This document shows positions 17,574 to 26,370 of a DNA stretch of 36,339 nt, piece by piece. The notes below the pieces were generated by a model. It saw only the letters and a program-made list of their open reading frames with translations, ran no database searches and had not been told where the DNA came from. Position 1 is the stretch's first letter. Each line of letters opens with the position of its first letter. Made by a program: the position numbers and the translations under genes. The stretch comes from Desulfovibrionales bacterium (GTDB lineage: Bacteria > Desulfobacterota > Desulfovibrionia > Desulfovibrionales > Desulfomicrobiaceae): positions 1 to 36,339 of the forward strand of contig JAAYGN010000022.1 of NCBI GenBank assembly GCA_012727715.1, read 5' to 3'.

Positions 17574-18236
17574 TTAGATAACAGACAAACGTTTAAGGGC
17601 CAAAAGTATGAAACCGGAAATCATGGCAATAATGGCACAAAGAATCATGGCCCGATCCAATTCGCCCGTAAAGACGCAATTATAAATCTCCAGGGACAAG
17701 GTATTGGTTCTGCCAATGATATTTCCGCCAAGCATAAGGGTTACGCCCACTTCACCCACAGATCTGCACAAAGACAATAACCATCCGGCCAAGATGGATT
17801 TACGCACTGCGGGCAATAAAACCAACAAAAAGGTTTGCCAGGGTGTTTTGCCCAGAACCGCGGCTACTTCCCTAAGACCTGGCCCCTGATCACGCAGGGC
17901 CGCTTCCACGGGTTTCACCAGCAAAGGCAATCCAGAAATAATAGCTGCCAGAACCAGGCCTTGAAACGTAAAGACAATATCCACGGGTAGGACAGAACCC
18001 AAAGGACCATGGCGGCCCAAAAGCATGAGCAAAATAAAACCTGTAGCAATGGGCGGAAAGACCAGAGGCAGGGTGACCAAAAATTCCACAATACTGCGTA
18101 TGGCCGAGGTTCTGCCACTAAGATACCAGGCCAGAAGTACTCCTAAAGGCAAAAGAATAATCCCGGCCATGGCCAGGACCTTGAGGCTCAAAAACAAAGG
18201 ACCCAGGGTTTTGGGGTCCACAAATAACTCCAGCAT
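17574..18236 (-). CDS. modB: Molybdate/tungstate-type ABC transporter permease (ModB family)
   Basis: 'EFLVTLPLVFPPIATGFILLMLLGRHGPLG', 'LREVAAVLGKTPWQTFLLVLLPAVRKSILAGWLLSLCRSVGEVGVTLMLGGNIIGRTNTLSLEIYN'. Confidence 0.9.
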   Translation of the reverse strand: MLELFVDPKTLGPLFLSLKVLAMAGIILLPLGVLLAWYLSGRTSAIRSIVEFLVTLPLVFPPIATGFILLMLLGRHGPLGSVLPVDIVFTFQGLVLAAIISGLPLLVKPVEAALRDQGPGLREVAAVLGKTPWQTFLLVLLPAVRKSILAGWLLSLCRSVGEVGVTLMLGGNIIGRTNTLSLEIYNCVFTGELDRAMILCAIIAMISGFILLALKRLSVI

Positions 18237-18238
18237 GG

Positions 18239-18952
18239 TTATAAACCGTGGGTATTGATAATGGCTTGGGCCTCAGAGGTGGTAAGAAATTTAAGAAATT
18301 CTTGGGCAGTCTCAGGGCTGGGGGATGTTGTCAAGGGGATGCAGGAAAGCACAATGGGGTTGTAGAGGTCTGGGTCTATTTCCCTGTATCCGCCCAAGCT
18401 CCCCGTCACAGCCCTGGCCTGGGCCAGATTGATAAAGCCCGCATCCACTTCTCCGGTAATCAGGTAAGTCAAGACTTGGGGTACAGTGGCAACCATGACC
18501 AGCTTATCCTTGAGTCCCTGGTACAGACCACTGGCGCTCAGGTATTCCATGGCTGCCTGACCATAGATCGCCTTTGCAGGATCAGGCAGGGCAATACGGG
18601 TGATGGCCAAGGATTTGAAATCTTCGGGCTCACCTTTTCCCTGGGGCCAGGCCAGAACCAAACGTCCTGTACCCAAAGTAGTACTTGGACCTAAAGGTAA
18701 AGATGACTTCCGCAAAAAACTTTCCTCACCCACGACCAGATCAACCTTGCCACTAGTCTGGGCCTGTCCAATAACCTGACCCATATTACCAAAAATTCGC
18801 TCCACCGTGGACCCGGTTTTTTGCGTATAAGCATCAAGCAAGGTTTCAATGACCACTTTATATCCCGCAGCCGAAGCCACAAGCAAGATCTCACCAGCCC
18901 TGACAGGACTAACCAAAAATACGACAAACAAAATCAACAAAATTTTTTTCAT
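18239..18952 (-). CDS. modA: Molybdate/tungstate ABC transporter substrate-binding protein (ModA-like)
   Basis: Signal peptide 'MKKILLILFVVFLVSPVRA', 'ILLVASAAGYKVVIETLLDAYTQKTGSTVERIFGNMGQVIGQAQTSGKVDLVVGEE', 'EVDAGFINLAQA'; between modC- and modB-type genes. Confidence 0.82.
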   Translation of the reverse strand: MKKILLILFVVFLVSPVRAGEILLVASAAGYKVVIETLLDAYTQKTGSTVERIFGNMGQVIGQAQTSGKVDLVVGEESFLRKSSLPLGPSTTLGTGRLVLAWPQGKGEPEDFKSLAITRIALPDPAKAIYGQAAMEYLSASGLYQGLKDKLVMVATVPQVLTYLITGEVDAGFINLAQARAVTGSLGGYREIDPDLYNPIVLSCIPLTTSPSPETAQEFLKFLTTSEAQAIINTHGL

Positions 18953-19662
18953 ATCCAATCCTCATGCGCAAAATCTTGGTGAAGAAAATTGGTCATTTCT
19001 CGCACTCCACCCAAAGCCCCGGTAAGCCATTGAGGATCATGCTGTCCGTCACTTATGGGTACAATGGAGCTCCCCAATTCAAAGGCTTCACGCAAATCAT
19101 GGGTCACCAGGATAACGGGAATATTTAATTTTTTGGTTTGATACAAAAGTTCACTACGCAGATCCTGACGGGTAGGCGCATCCAAAGCGGAAAAAGGTTC
19201 GTCCAAAAGCAAAATTTGCGGATCCCTGGCCAAGGCTTGACACATGGCTGCACGTTGACGCTCACCGCCGGAGATGGTTCCGGGTTTGCAATGAGCCAGG
19301 TGCTCGATGCCAAAACGATGCAAGAGGTCATAAACTCTGGTCTGATCAGAGCAGGAAAAAGCCACATTTTTTTCAATGCTCAAGTGCGAAAATAATGGAT
19401 AGTCCTGAAAAACCATGCCCAGAAAACGTTTACGCGTGGGTATATCCGTCCCGGTAGCCTGATCAAAAAACACGTGGCCATTAAGTTGTACACGGCCCCA
19501 ATCCGGAGTTTCCAGGCCAGCCACCAGACGAATAAGTGTAGTTTTTCCCGCACCCGAAGGGCCAACAATAATAGTCACTTCCCCCGGGGCACAAAACAAC
19601 TCCATGCGCAGGTCAAAAAGGGGCAAGTGCTTAGATATTTGTAGATAAAGGCCCATGGCCAT
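18949..19662 (-). CDS. ABC transporter ATP-binding protein (ModC-like, no TOBE domain)
   Basis: Walker A 'GPSGAGKTTLIR', signature 'ISGGERQRAAMCQALARDPQILLLDEPFSALD', 'VTHDLREAF'; ends about 40 aa after the H-loop, too short for a Mop domain. Confidence 0.9.
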   Translation of the reverse strand: MAMGLYLQISKHLPLFDLRMELFCAPGEVTIIVGPSGAGKTTLIRLVAGLETPDWGRVQLNGHVFFDQATGTDIPTRKRFLGMVFQDYPLFSHLSIEKNVAFSCSDQTRVYDLLHRFGIEHLAHCKPGTISGGERQRAAMCQALARDPQILLLDEPFSALDAPTRQDLRSELLYQTKKLNIPVILVTHDLREAFELGSSIVPISDGQHDPQWLTGALGGVREMTNFLHQDFAHEDWI

Positions 19663-19696
19663 GCTCCATTGTCAAAAAACGAATATACACAACCAG

Positions 19697-20503
19697 TTAT
19701 ATTCCCTCTGTCACAAACAGCGGGTCAAGAATTTGCGTGGCCGTTTCTTTTTTACGTCGCAGGTCATAGTCAATAACATCCAGTACACGACCAGGCCCAA
19801 AGGCCACCAAGGTTTGGGCAAAATGATCAACATCCTCAAGGTCGTGGCTAACCATAATCATGGGCAGATCAAAGCGCTCTAAAATGGCAAAAAGTTCTGC
19901 ACGCATTTTTTTGCGTAATGGCTGATCCAAAGCTGCAAAAGGTTCGTCCAACAGCAAAATCGCGGGCTCAGTGGCCAAAGCCCTGGCCAGAGCCACACGT
20001 TGACGTTGACCACCTGAAATCTGGCTGGGCAACTGACTGGCTAGTAAGTCGAGGTCACACAAAGCCAAAAGATGATCAACTCGCTCACGGTGGGCCACAG
20101 TTAAAGGGCGTAAAAATGGTTTTAAACCAAAAGAGACATTCTCTCGCACACTGAGGTGCGGGAATAGAGCATAGTCCTGAAAAAGCATGCCTATATTTCG
20201 TTTGCGAGCTGGAATATTTATACCCAATTTTTTATCAAAAAAAGTCTGACCTTGAATTGCAATAACGCCCAAACGCGGTTTAAGCAGTCCGGCCAAAGCC
20301 ATCAGGGTCAGACTCTTGCCAGAACCAGATGGTCCAAAAAAGGCAATACGTTTGGATGTGGCTGTAAATTTGGTTTGCAAACAAAACTCTACTCCCGGAC
20401 CTTGTACGCGAAGATCAAAATCACAAGCTACGATGGGAGAAGATACCCCCGATAACTGGGGTGAAGTATGGCGTAAGCTTGAAATTCGGCTCATAAGAAA
20501 CAT
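19697..20503 (-). CDS. modC: Molybdate ABC transporter ATP-binding protein (ModC-like, no TOBE domain)
   Basis: Walker A 'GPSGSGKSLTLMALAG', 'LSVRENVSFGL', 'ISGGQRQRVALARALATEPAILLLDEPFAALD', 'VSHDLEDV'; start uncertain, overlaps upstream modB. Confidence 0.9.
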   Translation of the reverse strand: MFLMSRISSLRHTSPQLSGVSSPIVACDFDLRVQGPGVEFCLQTKFTATSKRIAFFGPSGSGKSLTLMALAGLLKPRLGVIAIQGQTFFDKKLGINIPARKRNIGMLFQDYALFPHLSVRENVSFGLKPFLRPLTVAHRERVDHLLALCDLDLLASQLPSQISGGQRQRVALARALATEPAILLLDEPFAALDQPLRKKMRAELFAILERFDLPMIMVSHDLEDVDHFAQTLVAFGPGRVLDVIDYDLRRKKETATQILDPLFVTEGI

Positions 20504-20505
20504 GC

Positions 20506-21177
20506 TCAGGCCTGCCATTTTGGTGTGAGCAACTTTCCTGAAATCCAAAGAATCAGGGTGCATAAAATGGATATCAGGAGCACAAGTTGGGATGCCAAAC
20601 TATCATTACCCGCTTGGGTAGCACTGTAAACAGCAAGGGATAATGTCTGGGTACGTCCCGGCAAATTGCCAGCAATCATAAGGGTGGCCCCAAATTCACC
20701 CATGGCCCGGGCAAAAGCCAACATGGCTCCAGCCAAAATACCTCGCCCAGCCAAAGGCAGGCTCACTCGTAAAAAAACTCGCCATTCCGGATAACCCATA
20801 GTACGGGCTGCATCCTCGTACTTGCGTTCCACACCATCAAGGGCCGCGCGTACTGACTTAAAAATCAAAGGAAAAGAAACTACTGCGGCGGCAATGACTG
20901 CCCCTTGCCAGCTAAACATCAAGGTCACCCCAAAACTGTCTTCCAGCCAGCGTCCCACCAGCCCTTTACGTCCCAACAAAACAATGAGGTAATACCCCAA
21001 AACTGTAGGCGGCAAAACCAGGGGCAAACTCAAGATGGAATCCAGAAGTTCCTTGCCGGGAAAACGGTGACGATGAAAAATCCAGCCCAGAAATAACCCC
21101 AAAACTAAAGAGACCAAGGTGGCCAGGAACGCAACACGAAGACTTAGCTGGATTGGAAAGAAAAAATTTGTATCCAT
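20506..21177 (-). CDS. modB: Molybdate ABC transporter permease ModB
   Basis: 'LLDSILSLPLVLPPTVLGYYLIVLLGRKG', 'YEDAARTMGYPEWRVFLRVSLPLAGRGILAGAMLAFARAMGEFGATLMIAGNLPGRTQTLSLAVYS'. Confidence 0.93.
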   Translation of the reverse strand: MDTNFFFPIQLSLRVAFLATLVSLVLGLFLGWIFHRHRFPGKELLDSILSLPLVLPPTVLGYYLIVLLGRKGLVGRWLEDSFGVTLMFSWQGAVIAAAVVSFPLIFKSVRAALDGVERKYEDAARTMGYPEWRVFLRVSLPLAGRGILAGAMLAFARAMGEFGATLMIAGNLPGRTQTLSLAVYSATQAGNDSLASQLVLLISILCTLILWISGKLLTPKWQA

Positions 21178-21254
21178 AGATTTCTAAATACGTAGTTTAT
21201 TTGGCTGTCAGACTTACATTCTCTTAGATTATTTTATTTACAGGCTGCAAACTG

Positions 21255-21280
21255 GTCACGAAAAAAAAATAACGCGTGAC
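21255..21280. repeat. Inverted repeat GTCACG-N14-CGTGAC in the modB/fdhA divergent intergenic region
   Basis: ggtcacgaaaaaaaaataacgcgtgac; possible operator, unassigned. Confidence 0.4.
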
Positions 21281-21445
21281 AAGCTTCCCGATATCTCCTT
21301 TCATGCTATTTTCCAAGAAAAACATGAAGAATAATATATTACACGGCTTGTACCAACAAAAAACTACTCTCAGAAAAAATTATATGTGCTTTTCATAACA
21401 TATTGAAGAAATTTCTCAGCATGGTATAGGATATTTATTAGCCTC

Positions 21446-21503
21446 GCGCTAAGGTGTCCACTTTGCCTCTTGATTGTGCAAAGACAAAGTGAAGGCAAGG
21501 CGC
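21446..21503 (+). promoter_or_regulatory. Structured fdhA 5' leader with mutually exclusive stems (candidate riboswitch/attenuator)
   Basis: GCGC(21446-49)/GCGC(21500-03); CACTTTG(21459-65)/CAAAGTG(21485-91); competing CTTTGC(21461-66)/GCAAAG(21478-83) and TTGCCT/AGGCAA(about 21493-98). Lies 25 nt upstream of the fdhA start. Confidence 0.45.
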
Positions 21504-21528
21504 AGAAACATAAACCATGGAGGTTTTG

Positions 21529-24500
21529 ATGGCTACATTTACACGGCGAGGGTTTATGAAAATTACCGGGGCGGGTGTCGCAGCCATGTCCCTGGGTCAA
21601 CTGGGCTTTGATCTCAAACCCGCCTATGCTTATGCCAAGGCCTTGAAGATCGAAGGGGCCAAGGAAGTTGTGTCGGTCTGCGGCTTTTGTTCATGCGGAT
21701 GCGAAATCATCATGCACATTAAAGATGGCAAAATGATCAGCTCCGAAGGCAACGCAGATTATCCCATCAGTGAAGGTGCATTGTGCGCCAAGGGTGCGGC
21801 TTTCTATAGCATGCACATCAGTGACAAACGTGTCCTTAAACCTCGATATCGCGCCCCTGGCAGCGACAAATGGGAAGAAAAGGATTGGAATTGGATGCTG
21901 GATAAAATCGCACGTAAAATTAAAGATACGCGTGATAAAGACTTCATCCTCAAAAATGACAAAGGCGTTGAAGTCAACCGTTGGGAATCCTATTTCCAAT
22001 TTGGCACCTCACAAATGGACAACGAAGAATGTGCTGTGGCGCATCAGGTGTGTCGAGCCCTAGGAGGTGTACATATTGATCATCAGGCCCGGGTCTGACA
22101 CTCCCCGACTGTACCGGCTCTGGCAGAGTCGTTCGGACGCGGCGCAATGACCCAGTCTTGGATTGATATTAAACACGCTAACGTTGTTTTGATTATGGGC
22201 AGTAATGCTGCCGAGCATCATCCCATTTCTTTCAAATGGGTATTAAAGGCCAAGGACGCAGGAGCCACTGTTATCCATGTGGATCCTAAATTTTCACGTA
22301 CCTCCGCTCGAAGTGATTTCCATGTTCCTCTTCGTTCAGGAACAGACATTGCCTTTATGGGCGGCCTGGTAAAGTATATTCAGGACAATGATCTTATCCA
22401 GAAAGATTATGTAACTGAATACACCAATGCCTCCTTCATTATTGCAGATAGCTATAAATTTGAAGACGGTTTGTTCTCGGGTTACGATGCAGCAACTCGC
22501 AAATACGACCAGTCCCAATGGGCTTTTGCCAAGGACGACAAGGGTATCCCCAAACGTGACAAAACTTTGCAGGATCCTCGCTGTGTTTATCAGCTCCTGA
22601 AAAAACATTATGAACGCTATAATTTGGACACCGTTTCTTCTATAACCGGTGTATCCAAAGAAAATCTGCTCAAAGTTTATGAAATCTATACCTCCACAGG
22701 CAAGCCCAACAAGGCTGGCACCATGATGTACGCTCTGGGCTGGACCCAGCATTCTGTAGGTGTCCAGAACATTCGTTTGGGTTGCATGATTCAGCTCTTG
22801 CTGGGTAATATTGGTGTAGCTGGTGGTGGAGTCAATGCTCTGCGCGGTGAGCCTAATGTTCAGGGTTCCACAGACCATGCTCTGCTGTGGCACATCATTC
22901 CTGGTTATAACGCAGTTCCTACTTCAGCTTGGCCCACTTTGGCTGATTACCAAAAAGCCAACACTCCCGTCAGCAATGACCCCATGAGCGTGAACTGGTG
23001 GGGAAATCGACCCAAGTATATGGTCAGCCTCTTGAAGGGTTGGTTTGGGGATAAGGCCACTGCTGAAAATGAATTTGGTTACAATTTATTACCCAAAGTT
23101 GAGCCTGGTGTGGATTACGCCATGATGTTTGTGTATGATCGCATGTATCAGAAAAAAGACATCAAGGGCGGCATGATCTTTGGTCATAACCCGGCCATGA
23201 GCTTCCCTAACACTCATAAAGTACGTGCAGCTCTGCAAACACTGGATTGGCTGGTCATGGGTGAATTGCACGACACAGAAACATCTTCCTTCTGGCGTCA
23301 GCCCGGTGTGGATCCTAAAAAGGTGAAAACTGAAGTCTTCCTACTGCCCGCTTGTCAGCGTGGTGAAAAAGACGGTACCACATCGAACTCCGGTCGTTGG
23401 CATCAATGGCACTTTAAAGGACAAGAGCCCCTGGGTGAAAGTAAGTCCATGGGCTGGATGTTGATCGAGATCATGAATCGTGTACGTGCTTTGTACGAAA
23501 AAGAAAAAGGTGCTTTCCCTGAAGGTATCCTGGCTCATGATTTCCTCAAGGAATACGATGCTGAAGAAATGGCCATGCGTATCAATGGCCGCTTCACCAA
23601 AGATGTGACCATTAATGACAAAACCTACAAAAAAGGTGAGATGGTCCCAAGCTTCACCCTTCTCCAAAATGATGGTTCTACCTATAGCTTAAACTGGTGT
23701 TATACAGGCTGCTACCCTGCAGAAGGACAAAACCTGGCCAAACGTCGTGAGCATACCCAAACACCGATACAGGCCAAGTTGGGCTTATTCCCCAATTACA
23801 CTTGGGCTTGGCCCGTCAACCGCCGCATCCTGTACAACCGTGCTTCTGTGGATGTGAACGGTAATCCTTTTAACCCGGAACTACCGATAATTGCCTGGCA
23901 GGATGGACAATGGGTTGGCGACGTTCCTGATGGACCGGCTCCGCCCATGGCTATGGAAGGAGGCAAGTACCCCTTTATCATGCACACTGAAGGTCATGGC
24001 CAACTTTTTGGTCCTGGTCGAGTAGATGGTCCGTTCCCGGAACACTACGAGCCTGTGGAAACACCTTTGACCAAGAACCCATTCTCCTCACAACTGAGCA
24101 ACCCTTGCGTCAAGTTGCCCAAGAGCGATCTGGACTTGCTGGCAGCTCCAGGCGATCCCAACTACCCCATTGTGCTCACAACCTACAGTATGACCGAGCA
24201 TTGGTGCGGTGGTGGAGATACCCGTAATACCCCGTATCTCCTGGAAGCTGAGCCTCAGCTCTATGTGGAGATGAGCCATGAGTTGGCTGAGGAAAAAGGT
24301 ATTAAAAATGGTGATGTGATAGTAGTAGAAAGTATTCGCGGTAAGGTTGAAGCTGTGGCTATGGTCACGGTACGCATCACTCCTTTCCAGGTGGAAGGAA
24401 AGACCGTGCATCTTATTGGTATGCCTTTCTGCTTTGGCTGGACCACACCTGGTGTGGGTGATGCCACGAACCGCCTGACTCCATCTGTTGGTGAGCCCAA

Positions 24501-24576
24501 TGTGACTATTCCGGAGTATAAGGCGAGTTTGGTAAATATCCGCAAGGCCGACAAGGTCACGGAATTAGCAAGGTAG
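21529..24576 (+). CDS. fdhA: Formate dehydrogenase catalytic subunit, selenocysteine-containing, Tat-exported (UGA read through at 22096-22098)
   Basis: Tat motif 'TRRGFMKITG', 4Fe-4S 'CGFCSCGCEI...GALCAKGAA', 'HQARV-U-HSPTVPALAESFGRGAMT'. ORFs 21517-22098 and 22147-24576 share a frame across a single TGA at the expected Sec position; C-term MopB domain present. Confidence 0.95.
22096..22143 (+). promoter_or_regulatory. Sec UGA codon and bacterial SECIS-like element
   Basis: TGACACTCCCCGACTGTACCGGCTCTGGCAGAGTCGTTCGG: CGACT(22106-10)/AGTCG(22127-31) stem, inner CC/GG with GGCTCT apical loop, immediately 3' of the in-frame UGA. Confidence 0.8.
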
Positions 24577-24586
24577 GAGGGACAAT

Positions 24587-25312
24587 ATGCCAAAATGTAT
24601 ATTCATTGACACTACCCGTTGTACAGCTTGCCGCGGATGCCAAGTTGCATGTAAGCAATGGCATGACCATGAAGCTGTACCGACCCTGCAGACCGGTACC
24701 CATCAAAACCCACCGGATCTGAATCCCAATAACTTCAAACTGGTTCGTTTTTCCGAACATAAACTTGATGGACGTGTGCATTGGCTCTTTTTTCCAGAAC
24801 AATGCCGTCATTGTCAGGACAACCCGCCCTGTAAAGACGCGGCAGATGAATTCCTGGAAGGCGCCATCATTATTGATGAAAGCACGGGCATAGTTATTTG
24901 CACGGAAAAAACCAAAGAACTCACAAAAGAACAATGTGAAGAAATCATTGATGCTTGTCCGTACAATATCCCGCGTCTGAACGAAAAGACCAAAGAACTG
25001 ACCAAGTGCGACATGTGTATTGATCGCGTGCATGCTGGCCTTGTACCCATGTGCGTTAAATCATGCTGTACTGGCGCTATGAACTTTGGCGAGCGTGAGG
25101 ATATGCTCAAACTCGCTGACGAGCATTTGGCCTATGTCCAGAAAACATTCCCAGATGCTGAACTCCTTGATGCAGATTTTCTTGGAGTTATCTATCTGGT
25201 TTCACACCCCCGCGAAATGTACCATGAGTATGCCAAGCGAGAAACTCACCCCTTAAATCGGGCTGACTTCTTGGCCAGTGTGACCAAACCCTTTAGAAAC
25301 ATACTGGGCTAA
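24587..25312 (+). CDS. fdhB: Formate dehydrogenase iron-sulfur subunit FdhB
   Basis: 'DTTRCTACRGCQVACKQWH', 'CRHCQDNPPC', 'CPYNIPRLNEKTKELTKCDMCIDRVHAGLVPMCVKSC'; 10 bp after fdhA. Confidence 0.95.
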   Translation: MPKCIFIDTTRCTACRGCQVACKQWHDHEAVPTLQTGTHQNPPDLNPNNFKLVRFSEHKLDGRVHWLFFPEQCRHCQDNPPCKDAADEFLEGAIIIDESTGIVICTEKTKELTKEQCEEIIDACPYNIPRLNEKTKELTKCDMCIDRVHAGLVPMCVKSCCTGAMNFGEREDMLKLADEHLAYVQKTFPDAELLDADFLGVIYLVSHPREMYHEYAKRETHPLNRADFLASVTKPFRNILG

Positions 25313-25325
25313 ATAACATTAACAC

Positions 25326-25353
25326 AGCCCGCCGGAAATCCGGCGGGCTTTTT
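25326..25353 (+). terminator. Rho-independent terminator/attenuator between fdhB and fdhE
   Basis: AGCCCGCCGG-aaat-CCGGCGGGCT-tttt: 10 bp perfect stem, 15 bp before the fdhE ATG. Confidence 0.88.
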
Positions 25354-25367
25354 CGTAAGGAGTATGC

Positions 25368-26297
25368 ATGACCTCTACCGGAACTCCGAGCAAGGAATCC
25401 GCTGTAAACAATTTTACCATCCACCACGAGGCATTCCAAAAAATTATTGAACGTTTTGGTGTACTCCTTCGTCGCCAGGAAGAATTGCAAGAAAAATTAG
25501 AAGCGGTGGACATGTCAATGGAAAACATTGACGAACAAAGGTTTCTTGGTGGCGAGCCTGTAGTAAGCTTTGTGCCCAGCCAGGACTTTGAACCTTTATT
25601 TCAGGTTGCAGCCAAAGATATTTGGCCTGTGCTGTCCATTATTTTTCCACCACTGGCTGAAAGCCTGAAAGCACTGGGACAAAAACTAGAAACAGACACA
25701 TCCTGGGCACACCTCTGCTTGCAGGCTGTTGCCCACGGCAATGCTCAAGCCCTGGATCAAGCTGCCACCCAAGCCATAGTGGCTCCCGACTTTTTGCTTC
25801 TTGCCCTACGTGCTGCCTATGGACCGTGCATTGCGGTGCAAAAAGACAACCTCATAAAAAACGTTCCTATAGAAGTATGGCGCCAAGCCTATTGTCCTGT
25901 CTGTGGATCTGATCCGGATTTGGCTACTTTGGAAAATCACCCTGATCCTTCAGAATTTCTAGTCTCCAAAAGTGGAGAGCTATGGCATCATTGCCCCACT
26001 TGTACGCATCGCTGGCGATTTGTGCGCATGCAATGTCCAAACTGTGGCAACAAAGACCACAAAAGCCTAACTCGCTTCAATATGCCAGATTCCTTACAAA
26101 CAATCATCTATGCTTGTGAACAATGTCAGCACTATCTACCCTGTTTAAATTTAGTAGAAAATTCTCAAAAAATAAACTTTAACCAGGCTGCTCTAAATCT
26201 GGTCCACCTTGATGCTGCTGCCCAAAGCAAGGGTTACACACCCTTATCTCCTGCTCCTTGGGCAGTTTTTGGGTTTGATCAGGAAAAACCATCATAG
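25368..26297 (+). CDS. fdhE: Formate dehydrogenase accessory protein FdhE
   Basis: 'YCPVCGSDPDLATL', 'WHHCPTCTHRWRFVRMQCPNCGNKDHKSL', 'IYACEQCQHYLPCL' four-CxxC FdhE pattern; location after fdhAB. Confidence 0.9.
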   Translation: MTSTGTPSKESAVNNFTIHHEAFQKIIERFGVLLRRQEELQEKLEAVDMSMENIDEQRFLGGEPVVSFVPSQDFEPLFQVAAKDIWPVLSIIFPPLAESLKALGQKLETDTSWAHLCLQAVAHGNAQALDQAATQAIVAPDFLLLALRAAYGPCIAVQKDNLIKNVPIEVWRQAYCPVCGSDPDLATLENHPDPSEFLVSKSGELWHHCPTCTHRWRFVRMQCPNCGNKDHKSLTRFNMPDSLQTIIYACEQCQHYLPCLNLVENSQKINFNQAALNLVHLDAAAQSKGYTPLSPAPWAVFGFDQEKPS

Positions 26298-26328
26298 TTT
26301 TGCAATAATCATCCTCTTTCTTGGTGTT

Positions 26329-26370
26329 GATCATCGGTGCATTAAGACTAATCCACCGATGATCTTTTTT
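26329..26370 (+). terminator. Rho-independent terminator after fdhE, overlapping the 3' end of the convergent transposase-like gene
   Basis: GATCATCGGTG-N14-CACCGATGATC-TTTTTT: 11 bp perfect stem. The right arm encodes the last codons of the minus-strand ORF. Confidence 0.8.

Noticed and set aside
22098-22146. Possible frameshift or pseudogenisation of fdhA between ORFs 21517-22098 and 22147-24576
   Set aside because: Same frame, one TGA exactly at the conserved Sec position, followed by a SECIS-like hairpin; selenocysteine recoding is the better explanation.
22336-22893. 185-aa minus-strand ORF antisense to fdhA
   Set aside because: Lies entirely inside a conserved MopB coding region; no domain signature.
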